Notes under the pieces: model-generated
Databases searched by the model: none
Seen by the model: the letters and a program-made list of their open reading frames with translations, nothing else
What the model was told of the DNA's origin: nothing
Origin: Halohasta litchfieldiae
Lineage (GTDB): Archaea > Halobacteriota > Halobacteria > Halobacteriales > Haloferacaceae
Length of the DNA stretch: 64,000 bases
Assembly (NCBI RefSeq): GCF_002788215.1
Contig: NZ_CP024845.1
Location: forward strand, 124,001 to 188,000
Direction: 5' to 3'
Shown here: positions 1-8,733 of the stretch, piece by piece
Layout: each line of letters starts with the position of its first letter
How positions within the stretch are numbered: position 1 is the first letter of the stretch
Position numbers and translations under genes: made by a program

Positions 1-1
1 C

Positions 2-1027
2 GCAAGCGAAATAACCCCTGTCGGCGTCAAACTCGGCAGCACACGAACAGTACTCCAGTACCCGAAGGACGGCGAGATCGAAACCGTCCGGACACTCACC
101 TGTCTGGCGACCTACGAGGACGCCATTACCGGTGAGGAGAAGGTACTGTATGGCGAGCAGGCCGCCCAAGAGTTCCCCGACACCGTGGAGTTCATGCTCC
201 GGTCGGGACTCCCCGAAGACGACGACCGAGCAGCCCTCGCGGGCAAGTTCTTCAACGAACTCGTCCGGGCCCAAGAAATCCCTGAAGACAGCGTTGTGGT
301 GTATGCGATCCCGACCATCGACAACGACGAGGGACTCGAAAACCTCACCGAGGTCATCGAAGGCAGCCCCATCGGCAAGCGGCTCGTCCGGAGCTTCCCC
401 GAATCGCTCTGTGGCTCGGTGCCGGCGATGGGCGACGAGCTTGAGGCTATCGACGAGGTATTCATCGCGGTCAACATGGGGTCGACCAACCTCGAAGCCT
501 GTGCCTACCGCCACGCCGAACAGCTCGAACCGTTTTCAACGGGCGCGGTGACCGGCAGCGAGGTCGACCGCCGAATCGCCAACGCGGTCGAAGAAGAGAC
601 CCAAGGCCGGGTCAACATCGATCTGACGACCGCCCGCGAGTACAAAGAACAGCACGGCGACTTCGTCGACTTCGAACCGTTCACCGACGTCATCCAGCAG
701 CCCGGCGGCGGCTCCCACGAGTTCACCATCGAACGCAGCGTGATGGACGCGCTCAACGAGTACGTCGACGAGGCGGTCGACGAAATCGCCAACAACTTCC
801 TCTCGGAGCTGGCCAACACCCACATGAAACCCTACCAGATTGCACTCGGGAAGCCGATTGCACTCACTGGTGGGATGGCCTGTATCCCGGGAATTGAAGA
901 CGTCTTCGAGGAGCGACTCTCCGAGGAACTCGACCGCGATATCACCGTCGTTGCGGCCGACAGACCGGATCTAGCCGCCGCCCAAGGGGCCCAGCGAATC
1001 GCGCGACGACTCGCGGACAACCTGTAG
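2..1027 (+). CDS. Actin-like ATPase, MreB/salactin type (N-terminus outside window)
   Basis: The reading frame is open from base 2, so the start codon lies left of the window; 341 residues are visible. Three actin-fold nucleotide motifs are seen: phosphate-1 (VGVKLGST) at the very start, phosphate-2 (VNMGSTNLEA) near residue 157, and the adenosine motif (ALTGGMACIPGI) near residue 285. Phosphate-1 lies near the N-terminus in this family, so only a few residues should be missing. Haloarchaea carry an MreB-like filament protein called salactin, and this is the best match I recognise. Alternatives are other Hsp70/actin-superfamily ATPases such as a FtsA- or StbA-like protein. The role (cytomotive filament) is inferred from the family. 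Confidence 0.72.
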   Translation, partial: ASEITPVGVKLGSTRTVLQYPKDGEIETVRTLTCLATYEDAITGEEKVLYGEQAAQEFPDTVEFMLRSGLPEDDDRAALAGKFFNELVRAQEIPEDSVVVYAIPTIDNDEGLENLTEVIEGSPIGKRLVRSFPESLCGSVPAMGDELEAIDEVFIAVNMGSTNLEACAYRHAEQLEPFSTGAVTGSEVDRRIANAVEEETQGRVNIDLTTAREYKEQHGDFVDFEPFTDVIQQPGGGSHEFTIERSVMDALNEYVDEAVDEIANNFLSELANTHMKPYQIALGKPIALTGGMACIPGIEDVFEERLSEELDRDITVVAADRPDLAAAQGAQRIARRLADNL

Positions 1028-1290
1028 CGATCACCGCCCGTAGTCGACCTTCGTTAGCGCGACATCAGCGTTGGATAGCATCGATAGCAGCTGACAATCA
1101 CGGTCCCAATCAGCAGTAGTTGGTAAGCAAACAGCAGTAGAGATAGATAGCTGATGGTAAAGATAGATTAGCGCTGACAGCGGTCGGTAATCAGCCGCTA
1201 ATTTCTACAAACGTCGATTTCGCTGCTGCCCGCGACCGGTGACACCGATGTTACTTTCAGTTTAAGACGGTCGGTCCCAATAACTTAGTC
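1028..1290. other. Intergenic region with promoter for the downstream hydrolase
   Basis: No coding potential is seen. The middle (about 1100-1200) is relatively AT-rich with short imperfect repeats (AGCAGTAG twice; GATAGATAG and GATAGATTAG) and a small inverted repeat AGCGG/CCGCT around 1178-1198. A TATA-like TTTAAG near 1260-1266 sits about 27 bp before the ATG at 1291, which fits a leaderless transcript. Confidence 0.4.
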
Positions 1291-1944
1291 ATGTCCGAGA
1301 TGCCACTCGAACACGTTCATATCGAGCCTGAAACGCCGAGCGATGGGGCGGCACCCGCGGTGTTCGTGCTCCACGGAAGAGGGGCCAACGAGCAGGATCT
1401 GCTTCCGATTGCCAAGGAGTTGCCCGACGAACTCCACATCGTGAGCTTCCGCGCACCTGACCGACTGCAGGGTGGCTACACGTGGTACGATCTCGATCTG
1501 TCGGCGGGTGGGCTCCACCAGAGCCAGCCCGACGCGGCCGATTTCGACCGGAGTCTGGGGCTCGTCGACGAAAGCGTCAAGGCCGCAGTCGACGCCTACG
1601 ACCTCGATAGCGACCGGCTGGGACTGCTTGGCTTCAGTCAGGGGGCGATTACCAGTATGTCGCTGCTGCTCGAAGCTCCCAGTGAGTATCAGTGGGTTGT
1701 CGGGCTCCACGGCTATCTGCCTGCCTCCCACCACGAGATCGAACCCGAGGGAATCGTCGACAAACCGGTCTTCATCGCCGCCGGGAACGCCGACGAGATC
1801 ATTCCGGCAGCGCGTTCGGAGGCCGCCGCCGAGCGGTTCAAAGAGCTGGGTGCAACGGTCACATACAACGTGTACGACGCTCCCCATGGCGTGAGTCCCC
1901 CCGAGCTTGAAGATCTGGTTGCGTTCGTCGAAAACCAGCTGTAG
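1291..1944 (+). CDS. Alpha/beta hydrolase (phospholipase/carboxylesterase family)
   Basis: A 217-aa cytosolic hydrolase of the acyl-protein thioesterase/carboxylesterase group. The early oxyanion motif FVLHGRGANEQD (residues 25-36), nucleophile elbow GFSQG near residue 116, acid Asp in AAGNADEIIP near residue 170, and His in DAPHGVSP near residue 199 make a complete catalytic triad. The length is normal for the family and no signal peptide is present. A TATA-like box about 27 bp upstream makes the ATG at 1291 a likely leaderless start. The substrate (short-chain esters or lysolipids) cannot be told from sequence. Confidence 0.9.
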   Translation: MSEMPLEHVHIEPETPSDGAAPAVFVLHGRGANEQDLLPIAKELPDELHIVSFRAPDRLQGGYTWYDLDLSAGGLHQSQPDAADFDRSLGLVDESVKAAVDAYDLDSDRLGLLGFSQGAITSMSLLLEAPSEYQWVVGLHGYLPASHHEIEPEGIVDKPVFIAAGNADEIIPAARSEAAAERFKELGATVTYNVYDAPHGVSPPELEDLVAFVENQL

Positions 1945-2059
1945 ACGGCCGGGATCAGGAGTGTAAGCTGTGCTTAGTCCGCTGTAGCCGAACTATACTT
2001 TTGAGTGCTCCGTTCAGATAGAGCGATATGGGGAATGTTCTTTGGGAGTGGCGGTGGAC

Positions 2060-2266
2060 ATGATTCGCCGGTTACTGATCGCTCCGGATACAGTCAGTTC
2101 GTGGCTCGTCCTGACGATTATTTGGATGAGTGTCACGTTCTCGGCCAGCCTGCTTGTCGGTCTCTCGCTCGAACGACCCAGAGACGGTCTCTCGGCTGGG
2201 ATATTTTTAAGCGGACTCTGTCTCACTTACACCATCGATCAGCTGTGGGTCGACAGCACTAGGTAG
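2060..2266 (+). CDS. Small two-helix membrane protein, function unknown
   Basis: A 68-aa ORF from the ATG at 2060 with two hydrophobic segments (about residues 13-38 and 48-62) separated by a charged loop (LERPRDG). In-frame TTG and GTG codons upstream (2042, 2048, 2054) would add up to six residues. A TATA-like CTATACTTTT near 1991 predicts a transcript starting around 2025. I do not recognise the family. It could be a real micro-membrane protein; coding support rests on hydrophobicity pattern and promoter spacing only. Confidence 0.5.
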   Translation: MIRRLLIAPDTVSSWLVLTIIWMSVTFSASLLVGLSLERPRDGLSAGIFLSGLCLTYTIDQLWVDSTR

Positions 2267-2357
2267 TCGACTAACTGTGGCGGGTCGACCGGCTGTCTGG
2301 CGGGTGGCCCACCACCGCTTCCGGCAAATCTATACCGTTCGGTTTCCAATACGAGGT

Positions 2358-2732
2358 ATGAGCATCGAAGCCGCAACACTCGAAGATCTCGGTCGCGAAC
2401 TGGGCGAGAAGATCGCCGAGAGCCCCGAACACAAGGCGTTCGTCGAGGCCAACGAGGCCGTCGAAAACGATGCCGAAGCCCAAGAGATGATCCGGGAGTT
2501 CGAAGAGCTCCGCCACGAGTTCATGGTCGACCGAGAGGCCGGCCGTGCCGACCGTGAGTCGATGCGCGACGTCCAGGCGGCCCAGCGGGAACTCCACAAC
2601 CTGCCGGTGATGGCTGAATATCTCGACGCCCAAGAGGAGCTCCAAGACAAACTGGAGTCGGTCAACATGGCCATTTCCGAGGAGCCCGCCGTCGACTTCG
2701 GCGGCGAGGCTGGCGGCTGCTGTCAGGACTGA
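2358..2732 (+). CDS. YlbF-family helical protein
   Basis: A 124-aa, highly charged, almost entirely helical protein matching the YlbF/YmcA family, whose bacterial members form a complex influencing mRNA maturation and competence; the archaeal role is not established. The C-terminus carries a small Gly-rich, Cys-pair tail (GGEAGGCCQD) that could bind metal. The ATG at 2358 is chosen because a TATA-like TCTATACC lies about 26 bp upstream, giving a leaderless start; the longer frame from 2277 has an unrelated basic N-terminus. It heads a group of three same-strand genes with individual promoters. Confidence 0.8.
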   Translation: MSIEAATLEDLGRELGEKIAESPEHKAFVEANEAVENDAEAQEMIREFEELRHEFMVDREAGRADRESMRDVQAAQRELHNLPVMAEYLDAQEELQDKLESVNMAISEEPAVDFGGEAGGCCQD

Positions 2733-2801
2733 TCGCTCTCGACGGATCGCTGGTCGCCGTCGACGCGTAGGTTTAGATACCAAACCGACAGCATCGGCTG
2801 T

Positions 2802-3164
2802 ATGGATCTCGTTGTGACAACACCCGGTGTGGAGACAGCACAGCTTCGTGCGGAGCTCGGTTCGGCATCGACCTCGGACTGTCAGTTGGTTGTCGAACGC
2901 GCGACGCGCTGTGGGTCGACGGCGGTCGACCCGATCCACGCCACCCGGCTCCGGTTGGCGGTCGTCCCCTGTGGTGTTTCACTCCACGCCGCCGACCGGT
3001 TCCGCGAGCGACTCGCCGGTGGCCAGTCGGTCGACGGCCTGATCGTCCGTGGTGGGCAGCGTGGATCAACAGTAAAGCGACGGCTCGCAGATCGGTTCAA
3101 CTGCCCGGTGACGGTCACCAGCGGGCGGAAACGCGGTCGACGCCAGTATTATTCCAAGCGATAA
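2802..3164 (+). CDS. Conserved-looking haloarchaeal hypothetical protein
   Basis: A 120-aa protein of unknown function, with an acidic N-terminal half and a strongly basic C-terminus (SGRKRGRRQYYSKR) suggestive of nucleic-acid contact. Cysteines occur singly and form no zinc motif. A TATA-like GTTTAGATAC lies about 27 bp upstream of the ATG, supporting the start. It sits between YlbF and the RecA-like gene. No family could be assigned from the sequence. Confidence 0.65.
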   Translation: MDLVVTTPGVETAQLRAELGSASTSDCQLVVERATRCGSTAVDPIHATRLRLAVVPCGVSLHAADRFRERLAGGQSVDGLIVRGGQRGSTVKRRLADRFNCPVTVTSGRKRGRRQYYSKR

Positions 3165-3207
3165 TTTGAGGGGTAGACTTACTTACGCCCGAGCCAACCA
3201 CTCCGTG

Positions 3208-3840
3208 ATGAGCAGACGCCTCTCGACGGGTATCGACGTGCTCGACCGGCAGCTCGACGGGGGGATTCCAACCGGGAGTATCGTGCTGTTTTCTGCGGAC
3301 CCAGCCAGCCAGTCGGAGCTGTTGTTGTACGAGGTAACTGCGGTTCGGATGGCACTGTATCTCACCACGATTCGGTCGGATCAGGCCGTCCAAGACGCGC
3401 TGGACCGGACCAGCCGGTATACGAAGGTCGGCGAGCCAACGATCCGGGATATCGGCGTCGAGGCTCCGCTCGATCAGGGCAACAAGCTACTGGGCACCCT
3501 GCCCACGGAGTCGACGCTGATTATCGACACGCTTGATCCCTTGGAGCGCCAAGAAGCCAGCCGCTACCGCTACTTTCTCAACCAGCTCCAGACCCAGATG
3601 CGGAACACCGAGAGCATCGCGATTCTGCATGCGATGGACGGTCGGTCAGTGCCGGAGCTTCGGGATGTGACCGAGCATATGGCCGATGTCGTTTTCCACC
3701 TCAATACGGAGATTCAGGGGACAGAAATCGTCAACCGGCTCTCAGTGCCCAAGTTCCGCGGTGGCCGCGCGCTCGACGAGACGATCAAGCTCAAACTGTC
3801 GACCGGCGTCTCCATCGACACGAGTCGGGATATCGCCTAA
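3208..3840 (+). CDS. RecA/KaiC-like protein lacking a Walker A lysine
   Basis: A 210-aa protein that begins like KaiC/RadA-type ATPases (STGIDVLDRQLDGGIPTGS), but where the P-loop GxxxxGK[TS] should follow it has FSADPASQSELLLYE, with no glycine-lysine pair. A Walker B-like strand remains (STLIIDTLDP, near residue 107). It is therefore probably a non-hydrolysing or regulatory RecA-fold protein; such degenerate forms are common among haloarchaeal signalling proteins. The ATG at 3208 has a TATA-like GACTTACTTAC about 27 bp upstream; the longer frame from 3166 is less likely. Confidence 0.75.
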   Translation: MSRRLSTGIDVLDRQLDGGIPTGSIVLFSADPASQSELLLYEVTAVRMALYLTTIRSDQAVQDALDRTSRYTKVGEPTIRDIGVEAPLDQGNKLLGTLPTESTLIIDTLDPLERQEASRYRYFLNQLQTQMRNTESIAILHAMDGRSVPELRDVTEHMADVVFHLNTEIQGTEIVNRLSVPKFRGGRALDETIKLKLSTGVSIDTSRDIA

Positions 3841-3964
3841 CGAATTCGACGTCGCATGAACTGGACTGACTGGTTCAAAAGGATTTATCAGTATCGTAGA
3901 CAAATATGTGCCCAATGAACTGCTCACCGATGGCTCTAGGTCGGTTCTCGACGGGACAAGCGCG

Positions 3965-4105
3965 ATGAACAAAATCAGCCTCCTGTTACTGATTCTCGTC
4001 GCCGTCGCCGTCGCGGGGGTCGTCGGGATGCTCGTTCTCGCACCCGAGGAGATGATCGAGAACCCGCCGGGGAGAATCATCCTTCCGTTCGGACGTCTTC
4101 TATAG
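3965..4105 (+). CDS. 46-aa single-pass membrane micro-protein
   Basis: MNKISLLLLILVAVAVAGVV... is one strong transmembrane helix followed by a short polar tail. It ends 6 bp before the SLC13 permease, so co-transcription is likely. An in-frame GTG at 3908 would give 65 aa and sits about 25 bp after a TATA-like GGATTTATCAG (3881-3891), so the longer leaderless form is also possible. It could be an accessory subunit of the transporter; that is inference from position only. Confidence 0.5.
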   Translation: MNKISLLLLILVAVAVAGVVGMLVLAPEEMIENPPGRIILPFGRLL

Positions 4106-4111
4106 GGAACT

Positions 4112-5959
4112 GTGAGTGTCTCTGGTGTGGTGTCGACCGTCTCTCTCCTCCAAATCCCGCCAGTAACGACCGGTATGGTGGTCGTGTTTGCGGTGATTTT
4201 GCTGGCACTCCTCCTGTTTGTCACTGAGCCGGTCCCAATTGACATCACGGCTATCGCGCTGATCGTCGTCCTGATCGTCTTAGAGCCGTGGACGACGATT
4301 ACGCCTGTCGAGGGACTGTCGGGCTTTGCGAGTTCGGCCACCATCACCGTGTTGGCGATGTTTATCCTCAGCGAGGGCATTCGCAGAACCGGCGTCGTCG
4401 AACAGCTTGGCGATCTGGTCGTCGACTGGACCAAAGACAGTCCCCTCAAACAGCTGGGGGCAGTCGTCGGCATCTCCGGCGGTTCGGCTGGATTTATAAA
4501 CAATACGCCGGTCGTCGCGGTGATGATCCCGATGGCGATCCGCATCGCCAAACGGACCAACAGCTCGCCGTCGACGCTGCTGATGCCGATCTCGTTTGCC
4601 TCGATGATGGGCGGGACGCTGACGCTGATCGGCACGTCGACCAATATTCTGGCCTCCGATGTCTGGGACCGCGTTGGCGGCGCGGCCTCCCAGCCGTTTT
4701 CGATGTTTGAGTTCACCACGGTTGGACTGATCGTCCTCGCGGTCGGAACCGTCTATCTGCTCACGGTGGGTCGGTATCTCACCCCCGAACGCATCAAGCC
4801 CCAACTCAACCTCACCGAGGAGTTCGAGATGGCGGAGTACCTGACCGAGGTGGTCGTCCGCGAGGAGTCGCCACTGATCGACCGCACGGTCCGCGAAAGC
4901 CTCCGGACGTTGGATGTCGACATCGATATCGTCCACCTCGTTCGGGATGGCAAGACGTTCGGCGAACCGCTGGCCCGGAAGGAACTCAACGAGGGCGATA
5001 TTCTGCTCGTTCGCACCGACCGCGAGACACTCATGGAGTTGATCGACACCGAGGGCGTCGACCTGCTCCCACAGACGACCCACCACGACGCGGATTTCGA
5101 GACCGACGCCGGGACGCTGATCGAGGTCGTGGTGTTGCCGGGAACGAACCTGATCGGCGAGACGCTGGCCTCGCTGAACTTCAGAGGGCGGTACGACGCG
5201 ACCGTGTTGGCGATCCGCCGCGGCAGCGCGGTGATCCGCCAGCGGATGGACCACACCCCGCTCCGCGGCGGCGATACGCTCCTCTTGGAGGCGACAGACG
5301 AGGCGATCCAGCGGCTGGTCGAAAACCGTGCGTTCGTCGTCGCTCAAGAGTCCGAGCCGACCTACCGCCGCTCGAAAACCCCACTCGCGCTGGGGATCGT
5401 CGCCGCTGTCGTTGCTGTCGCCGGGGCGGGTCTGCTCCCAATTGTCGTCTCAGCGCTCGCCGGCGTCGTGGCGATGGTCTTGACCGGCTGCTTGAAGCCC
5501 ACCGAGATTTACGACGCCGTCGACTGGAACGTCATTTTCCTGCTTGCGGGGGTTATTCCGCTCGGGATTGCGATGGAACAGACTGGTGCCGCCGAGTGGC
5601 TGGCTGCGCTTGTCGTCGCCGGAAGCACCGACTTTGCGCCGCTTTTGATTCTTGGCGTCTTCTATCTGCTCACCTCGCTGCTGACGAACCTCGTCAGCAA
5701 CAACGCCAGCGTCGTGTTGATGATCCCAGTTGCGTTCGATGTCGCCACCACCATCGGAGCCAACGCCTTCGCATTCGTGTTAGCAGTCACCTTCGCAGCG
5801 TCGACGGCCTTTATTACGCCGGTCGGTTACCAGACGAACCTGATGGTGTACGGTCCCGGCGGCTACAGGTTCTCCGATTTCTTCCGGGTCGGTGCGCCGC
5901 TCCAACTGCTGTTGGCAGTTGTTACAACGCTGTCAATTGGATGGATTTATGGGGTCTAG
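4112..5959 (+). CDS. SLC13/DASS-type permease with two RCK_C (TrkA-C) domains
   Basis: A 615-aa polytopic transporter starting at GTG. Hydrophobic blocks occupy about residues 10-240 and 415-615; the loop between holds two RCK_C-type domains (about 245-325 and 340-410). The hairpin motif GGTLTLIGTSTNILAS near residue 170 and the C-terminal PVGYQTNLMVYGPGGY match the two substrate/sodium hairpins of the divalent-anion:Na+ symporter superfamily. Proteins of this architecture are annotated as sulfate, dicarboxylate or arsenite-type permeases; the substrate here is unknown. It is likely co-transcribed with the micro-protein just upstream. Confidence 0.88.
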   Translation: MSVSGVVSTVSLLQIPPVTTGMVVVFAVILLALLLFVTEPVPIDITAIALIVVLIVLEPWTTITPVEGLSGFASSATITVLAMFILSEGIRRTGVVEQLGDLVVDWTKDSPLKQLGAVVGISGGSAGFINNTPVVAVMIPMAIRIAKRTNSSPSTLLMPISFASMMGGTLTLIGTSTNILASDVWDRVGGAASQPFSMFEFTTVGLIVLAVGTVYLLTVGRYLTPERIKPQLNLTEEFEMAEYLTEVVVREESPLIDRTVRESLRTLDVDIDIVHLVRDGKTFGEPLARKELNEGDILLVRTDRETLMELIDTEGVDLLPQTTHHDADFETDAGTLIEVVVLPGTNLIGETLASLNFRGRYDATVLAIRRGSAVIRQRMDHTPLRGGDTLLLEATDEAIQRLVENRAFVVAQESEPTYRRSKTPLALGIVAAVVAVAGAGLLPIVVSALAGVVAMVLTGCLKPTEIYDAVDWNVIFLLAGVIPLGIAMEQTGAAEWLAALVVAGSTDFAPLLILGVFYLLTSLLTNLVSNNASVVLMIPVAFDVATTIGANAFAFVLAVTFAASTAFITPVGYQTNLMVYGPGGYRFSDFFRVGAPLQLLLAVVTTLSIGWIYGV

Positions 5960-6000
5960 CGGGTGAGAATATGATCAGCACTGATAACTAGACGGGAAGG

Positions 6001-6006
6001 TTTATA
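6001..6006 (+). promoter_or_regulatory. TATA box of the sensor kinase gene
   Basis: TTTATA centred about 27 bp before the ATG at 6031, with no room for a Shine-Dalgarno site; predicts a leaderless mRNA. Confidence 0.5.
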
Positions 6007-6030
6007 CAGCAGCTTTGTGAGTTGGTACAC

Positions 6031-7683
6031 ATGACTCGACGAGAGGGGGGGTCTCATCTACTTTATGTCGACCCGGATGCGGTCTACCGGCGGAAGGTGA
6101 CGTCGGCGTTCGAGCCGGAGTGGGCGGTGACGACGGTGGAGTCGGCCGAAGCGGCGACGGCGGCGATGGACGGCTCGTTCGACTGTCTCGTTGCGGCCGA
6201 CACGTTGTCGGAGACCGACTGGCTCGACTTTTTTGCGACCGTCGACGAGGCCATGCCGTTCGTGCTGTTTGCGAGCGATGAGGGCGTCGACCTCCTGCGG
6301 GGGGCGTTTCGAGCAGGTGTCACTGACGTTATTTATAAACAGCAGTCGCCGGAGACAACCGTCGAATCAGGGACCAGCGATGCCGAGGACGGAGCCGACA
6401 TCACTGACGGGCTCGTCGGGCTTCGGAACTGTCTCGACGCCTTGGAGACCAGTTCGGCCGATCTCAACGGGATCACACTCGACGTCTCGCGGTCGCTGAT
6501 GGGGGCGGCGGCCGACGAGGTCGACATGAAAACCGAGTGGGCACTCAAGTCGCTGGCCGAGGAAATCGATGCCAACCAGTGTCTGATCTACGAGGTCGAC
6601 GACGGGGAGACGCTCGAACTCACACACGGCTGGAGCGACGAGGAGCTCGTCGAGACTGAACCCCATCGCAGGCTGTTCGGTATCGGGACCGAGGAAGTGC
6701 CCGCCGAGCAGTTCCCGGGGTTTCGCTCACAGCTTCAGAAGTTCGAGCCAGCCTGTGTCGACGTCACAGCAGTCGACAGCGAGCTGTCGGCCAGTGGGTC
6801 CGACGCGACAGCAGCAACAGCGAACAGTGAGGGCGGGACAACTACTGTTGCATCGGCCGAGATCACTGATGATCTGACTGCCGACGCCGAGACCGGGACC
6901 CTGCTCGCGTTGCCGGTCGTCATCGAATGGCAGCTCTCGGGGGCGATTGTCATCACCGTCGACTACCCTCAGGAGTGGACCGAAGAGGCCCGCCAGCGGC
7001 TGCAGGCGGTCGGCGAACTCGTCGGCCACATGGAGCGTCGACGCCGCCAGCGACAGGAACTCAAACGGCAGAACGAACAGCTCGAACAGTTCGCCTCGGT
7101 GATTAGCCACGACCTCCAGAACCCGCTCAACGTCATCTCGGGGTATCTGGAACTCGCCATGGAGACCGGCAACCTCGACCGACTCGACCCCGCGGTCGAC
7201 GCCGCCGGCCGAATGGAGGAAATGCTGAACGATCTGTTGACGCTCGCCCGCGAGGGCCGAGCGGTCGGCGACACCGAGGAAGTCGATCTGAAACCCATCG
7301 TCGAGGAGGCATGGGAGAACGTCGAAACCCACGACGCCACCGTCGAACTCGATGGCTTCGATGAGTTCGACCCCGTGATGGCCGACGACTCGCGGCTTCA
7401 GGAAGCCTTCGAGAACCTCTTTAAAAACGCCATCGTCCACGCTGGCGAGGACGTCGACATGCGCGTCGAGGCAAACGGTGGAACAATCCACGTCGCCGAC
7501 GACGGGCCGGGTATCCCTGAGGACAAACAGTCGGTCGTTTTCGAGTACGGCCACACAGGGGGCGACGGTACCGGACTTGGTCTCGCTATCGTTCGGTCGA
7601 TCATCGAGGGCCACGACTGGGAGATCAGCGCCGGCGAAAGCAACGAGGGCGGCGCACGGTTCGACATCGACCTCGGCCGCTAA
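6031..7683 (+). CDS. Hybrid sensor histidine kinase (receiver-like + GAF-like + HisKA + HATPase)
   Basis: 551 aa without membrane segments. Residues 10-110 form a receiver-like fold (LLYVDPD acidic pair, Asp in VAAD near 57, Lys in VIYKQQ near 105), though the phospho-Asp context is atypical. Residues about 160-330 resemble a GAF sensor. HisKA follows with phospho-acceptor His360 in SVISHDLQNP. The ATPase domain has the N box LFKNAIVHA, G1 DDGPGIP and G2 GDGTGLGLAIV. It acts in the cytoplasm and probably receives its signal from a partner transducer. No response regulator lies next to it. The ATG at 6031 is leaderless-type. Confidence 0.9.
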   Translation: MTRREGGSHLLYVDPDAVYRRKVTSAFEPEWAVTTVESAEAATAAMDGSFDCLVAADTLSETDWLDFFATVDEAMPFVLFASDEGVDLLRGAFRAGVTDVIYKQQSPETTVESGTSDAEDGADITDGLVGLRNCLDALETSSADLNGITLDVSRSLMGAAADEVDMKTEWALKSLAEEIDANQCLIYEVDDGETLELTHGWSDEELVETEPHRRLFGIGTEEVPAEQFPGFRSQLQKFEPACVDVTAVDSELSASGSDATAATANSEGGTTTVASAEITDDLTADAETGTLLALPVVIEWQLSGAIVITVDYPQEWTEEARQRLQAVGELVGHMERRRRQRQELKRQNEQLEQFASVISHDLQNPLNVISGYLELAMETGNLDRLDPAVDAAGRMEEMLNDLLTLAREGRAVGDTEEVDLKPIVEEAWENVETHDATVELDGFDEFDPVMADDSRLQEAFENLFKNAIVHAGEDVDMRVEANGGTIHVADDGPGIPEDKQSVVFEYGHTGGDGTGLGLAIVRSIIEGHDWEISAGESNEGGARFDIDLGR

Positions 7684-7688
7684 TGGCC

Positions 7689-8093
7689 TCAGTGGAGTTT
7701 GAGTTCAACCCGTCGACCGTCGGGATCACGGACGTAGACCGCCCAGTCGCGGCCGTAGGCCCCGTACCGTCTGTATGGTTCGCCGTCCTCGACAGTGACG
7801 CCTGCCTCGCGGAGGTCGTCGATCAGGGCTTCGATTTCGGCTTCGGTTTCCATCGTTTCCGAGCGAACCAACAGACAGAGATGGTCGCTTGAGACATCTA
7901 TCGGCTCGTCGGTTGGCACGAGGTGAATGTGTCGACCCCCTGCAACGACCGCGACGTAGGGGACCTCGCCCTGCTCGTACCGCTGGCGGTCCCGAACCTC
8001 CATCCCCAGCAGGTCGTGATAGAAATCGAGGGCGGCATCGAGGTCCGAGACGCGAACGGCGACGTGGTCGAGGTCGACGACATCGAGATCCAT
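7689..8093 (-). CDS. VOC-superfamily (glyoxalase-like) protein
   Basis: A 134-aa single-module VOC protein made of two beta-alpha-beta-beta-beta units. The opening VDLDHVAVRVSDLDAALDFY supplies the first metal-ligand His, GGRHIHLVP a second candidate, and DPDGRRVELKLH the closing Glu. It could be a glyoxalase, dioxygenase or resistance protein; the substrate is not predictable. The ATG at 8093 matches the normal VOC N-terminus; the frame remains open far upstream only because of high GC. It is convergent with the sensor kinase, 5 bp apart. Confidence 0.82.
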   Translation of the reverse strand: MDLDVVDLDHVAVRVSDLDAALDFYHDLLGMEVRDRQRYEQGEVPYVAVVAGGRHIHLVPTDEPIDVSSDHLCLLVRSETMETEAEIEALIDDLREAGVTVEDGEPYRRYGAYGRDWAVYVRDPDGRRVELKLH

Positions 8094-8158
8094 ACACGAG
8101 GTTCGGTCGCCGGTGACAAAAATCGGTAGCCCACCGCATCGCTCGCCGGTGTCGACGC

Positions 8159-8680
8159 TCAGGCGTCGGGCGTCCGTGTTTTGGATTCCGCAGTCGACGT
8201 GTCGTCTTCCAGTATCTCCTTGGTCTTTCGGTGTCGGTAGCGGAACATCGGCTCGAAGCCGACGATAGCAGCGGGGTCGACCCGGCCGCCGAGGGGACTG
8301 GGGAGTTCGTACTCGACGGTGTCGATCAGCACGGTCTCGTGGCCGTCGCCGTACATCTCGTGGGTGTGAATCCAGAGGTCGAACGGGCCGCCGAGCATGC
8401 TGTCGCGGAACATCCGGTATCCCTCTCCCTCGCGGCGGTCGGTAATCTTGGAGATCCATCGACTCTCGGGGAACACCCCGAACGGTTTGGATCGCATCGA
8501 GATTTCGCTGCCTTCGACGAGTTCGTCGGGATCGGCGATCCCATCAGGGCCGCGAACCGACGAGACGGTGAGTCCCATCCAGTCGGGGGTGAGCGCCTCC
8601 AACCCGTCGGTCGACGAGTGGAAGGCCCAGACCTCATCGAGCGGTGCCCGAACCCTCGTGCGGCGTCTATAAGTCGCCAT
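8159..8680 (-). CDS. SRPBCC/CoxG-like ligand-binding protein
   Basis: 173 aa. The N-terminus YRRRTRVRAPLDEVWAFHSS is the hallmark first strand and helix of the START/SRPBCC fold, and the hydrophobic-cavity strands and a long C-terminal helix (about residues 135-160) follow. It most resembles cell-division-inhibitor/ligand-binding SRPBCC proteins of haloarchaea. The C-terminal 20 residues are Thr/Asp-rich and probably disordered. The ligand is unknown. Same strand as, and 65 bp upstream of, the VOC gene, so possibly co-transcribed. Confidence 0.85.
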   Translation of the reverse strand: MATYRRRTRVRAPLDEVWAFHSSTDGLEALTPDWMGLTVSSVRGPDGIADPDELVEGSEISMRSKPFGVFPESRWISKITDRREGEGYRMFRDSMLGGPFDLWIHTHEMYGDGHETVLIDTVEYELPSPLGGRVDPAAIVGFEPMFRYRHRKTKEILEDDTSTAESKTRTPDA

Positions 8681-8701
8681 AGCTGTCCTACGAGGGGCAT
8701 C

Positions 8702-8708
8702 AAAAAAA
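8702..8708 (-). terminator. T7 tract after the GH15 gene
   Basis: Read on the minus strand this is CCCC followed by seven T, about 26 bases after the GH15 stop codon. Archaeal termination typically uses such oligo-T tracts. It also lies 22-28 bp before the SRPBCC start, so it may double as a poor TATA element. Confidence 0.45.
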
Positions 8709-8733
8709 GGGGTGCGACGCTAGTACGACACGT

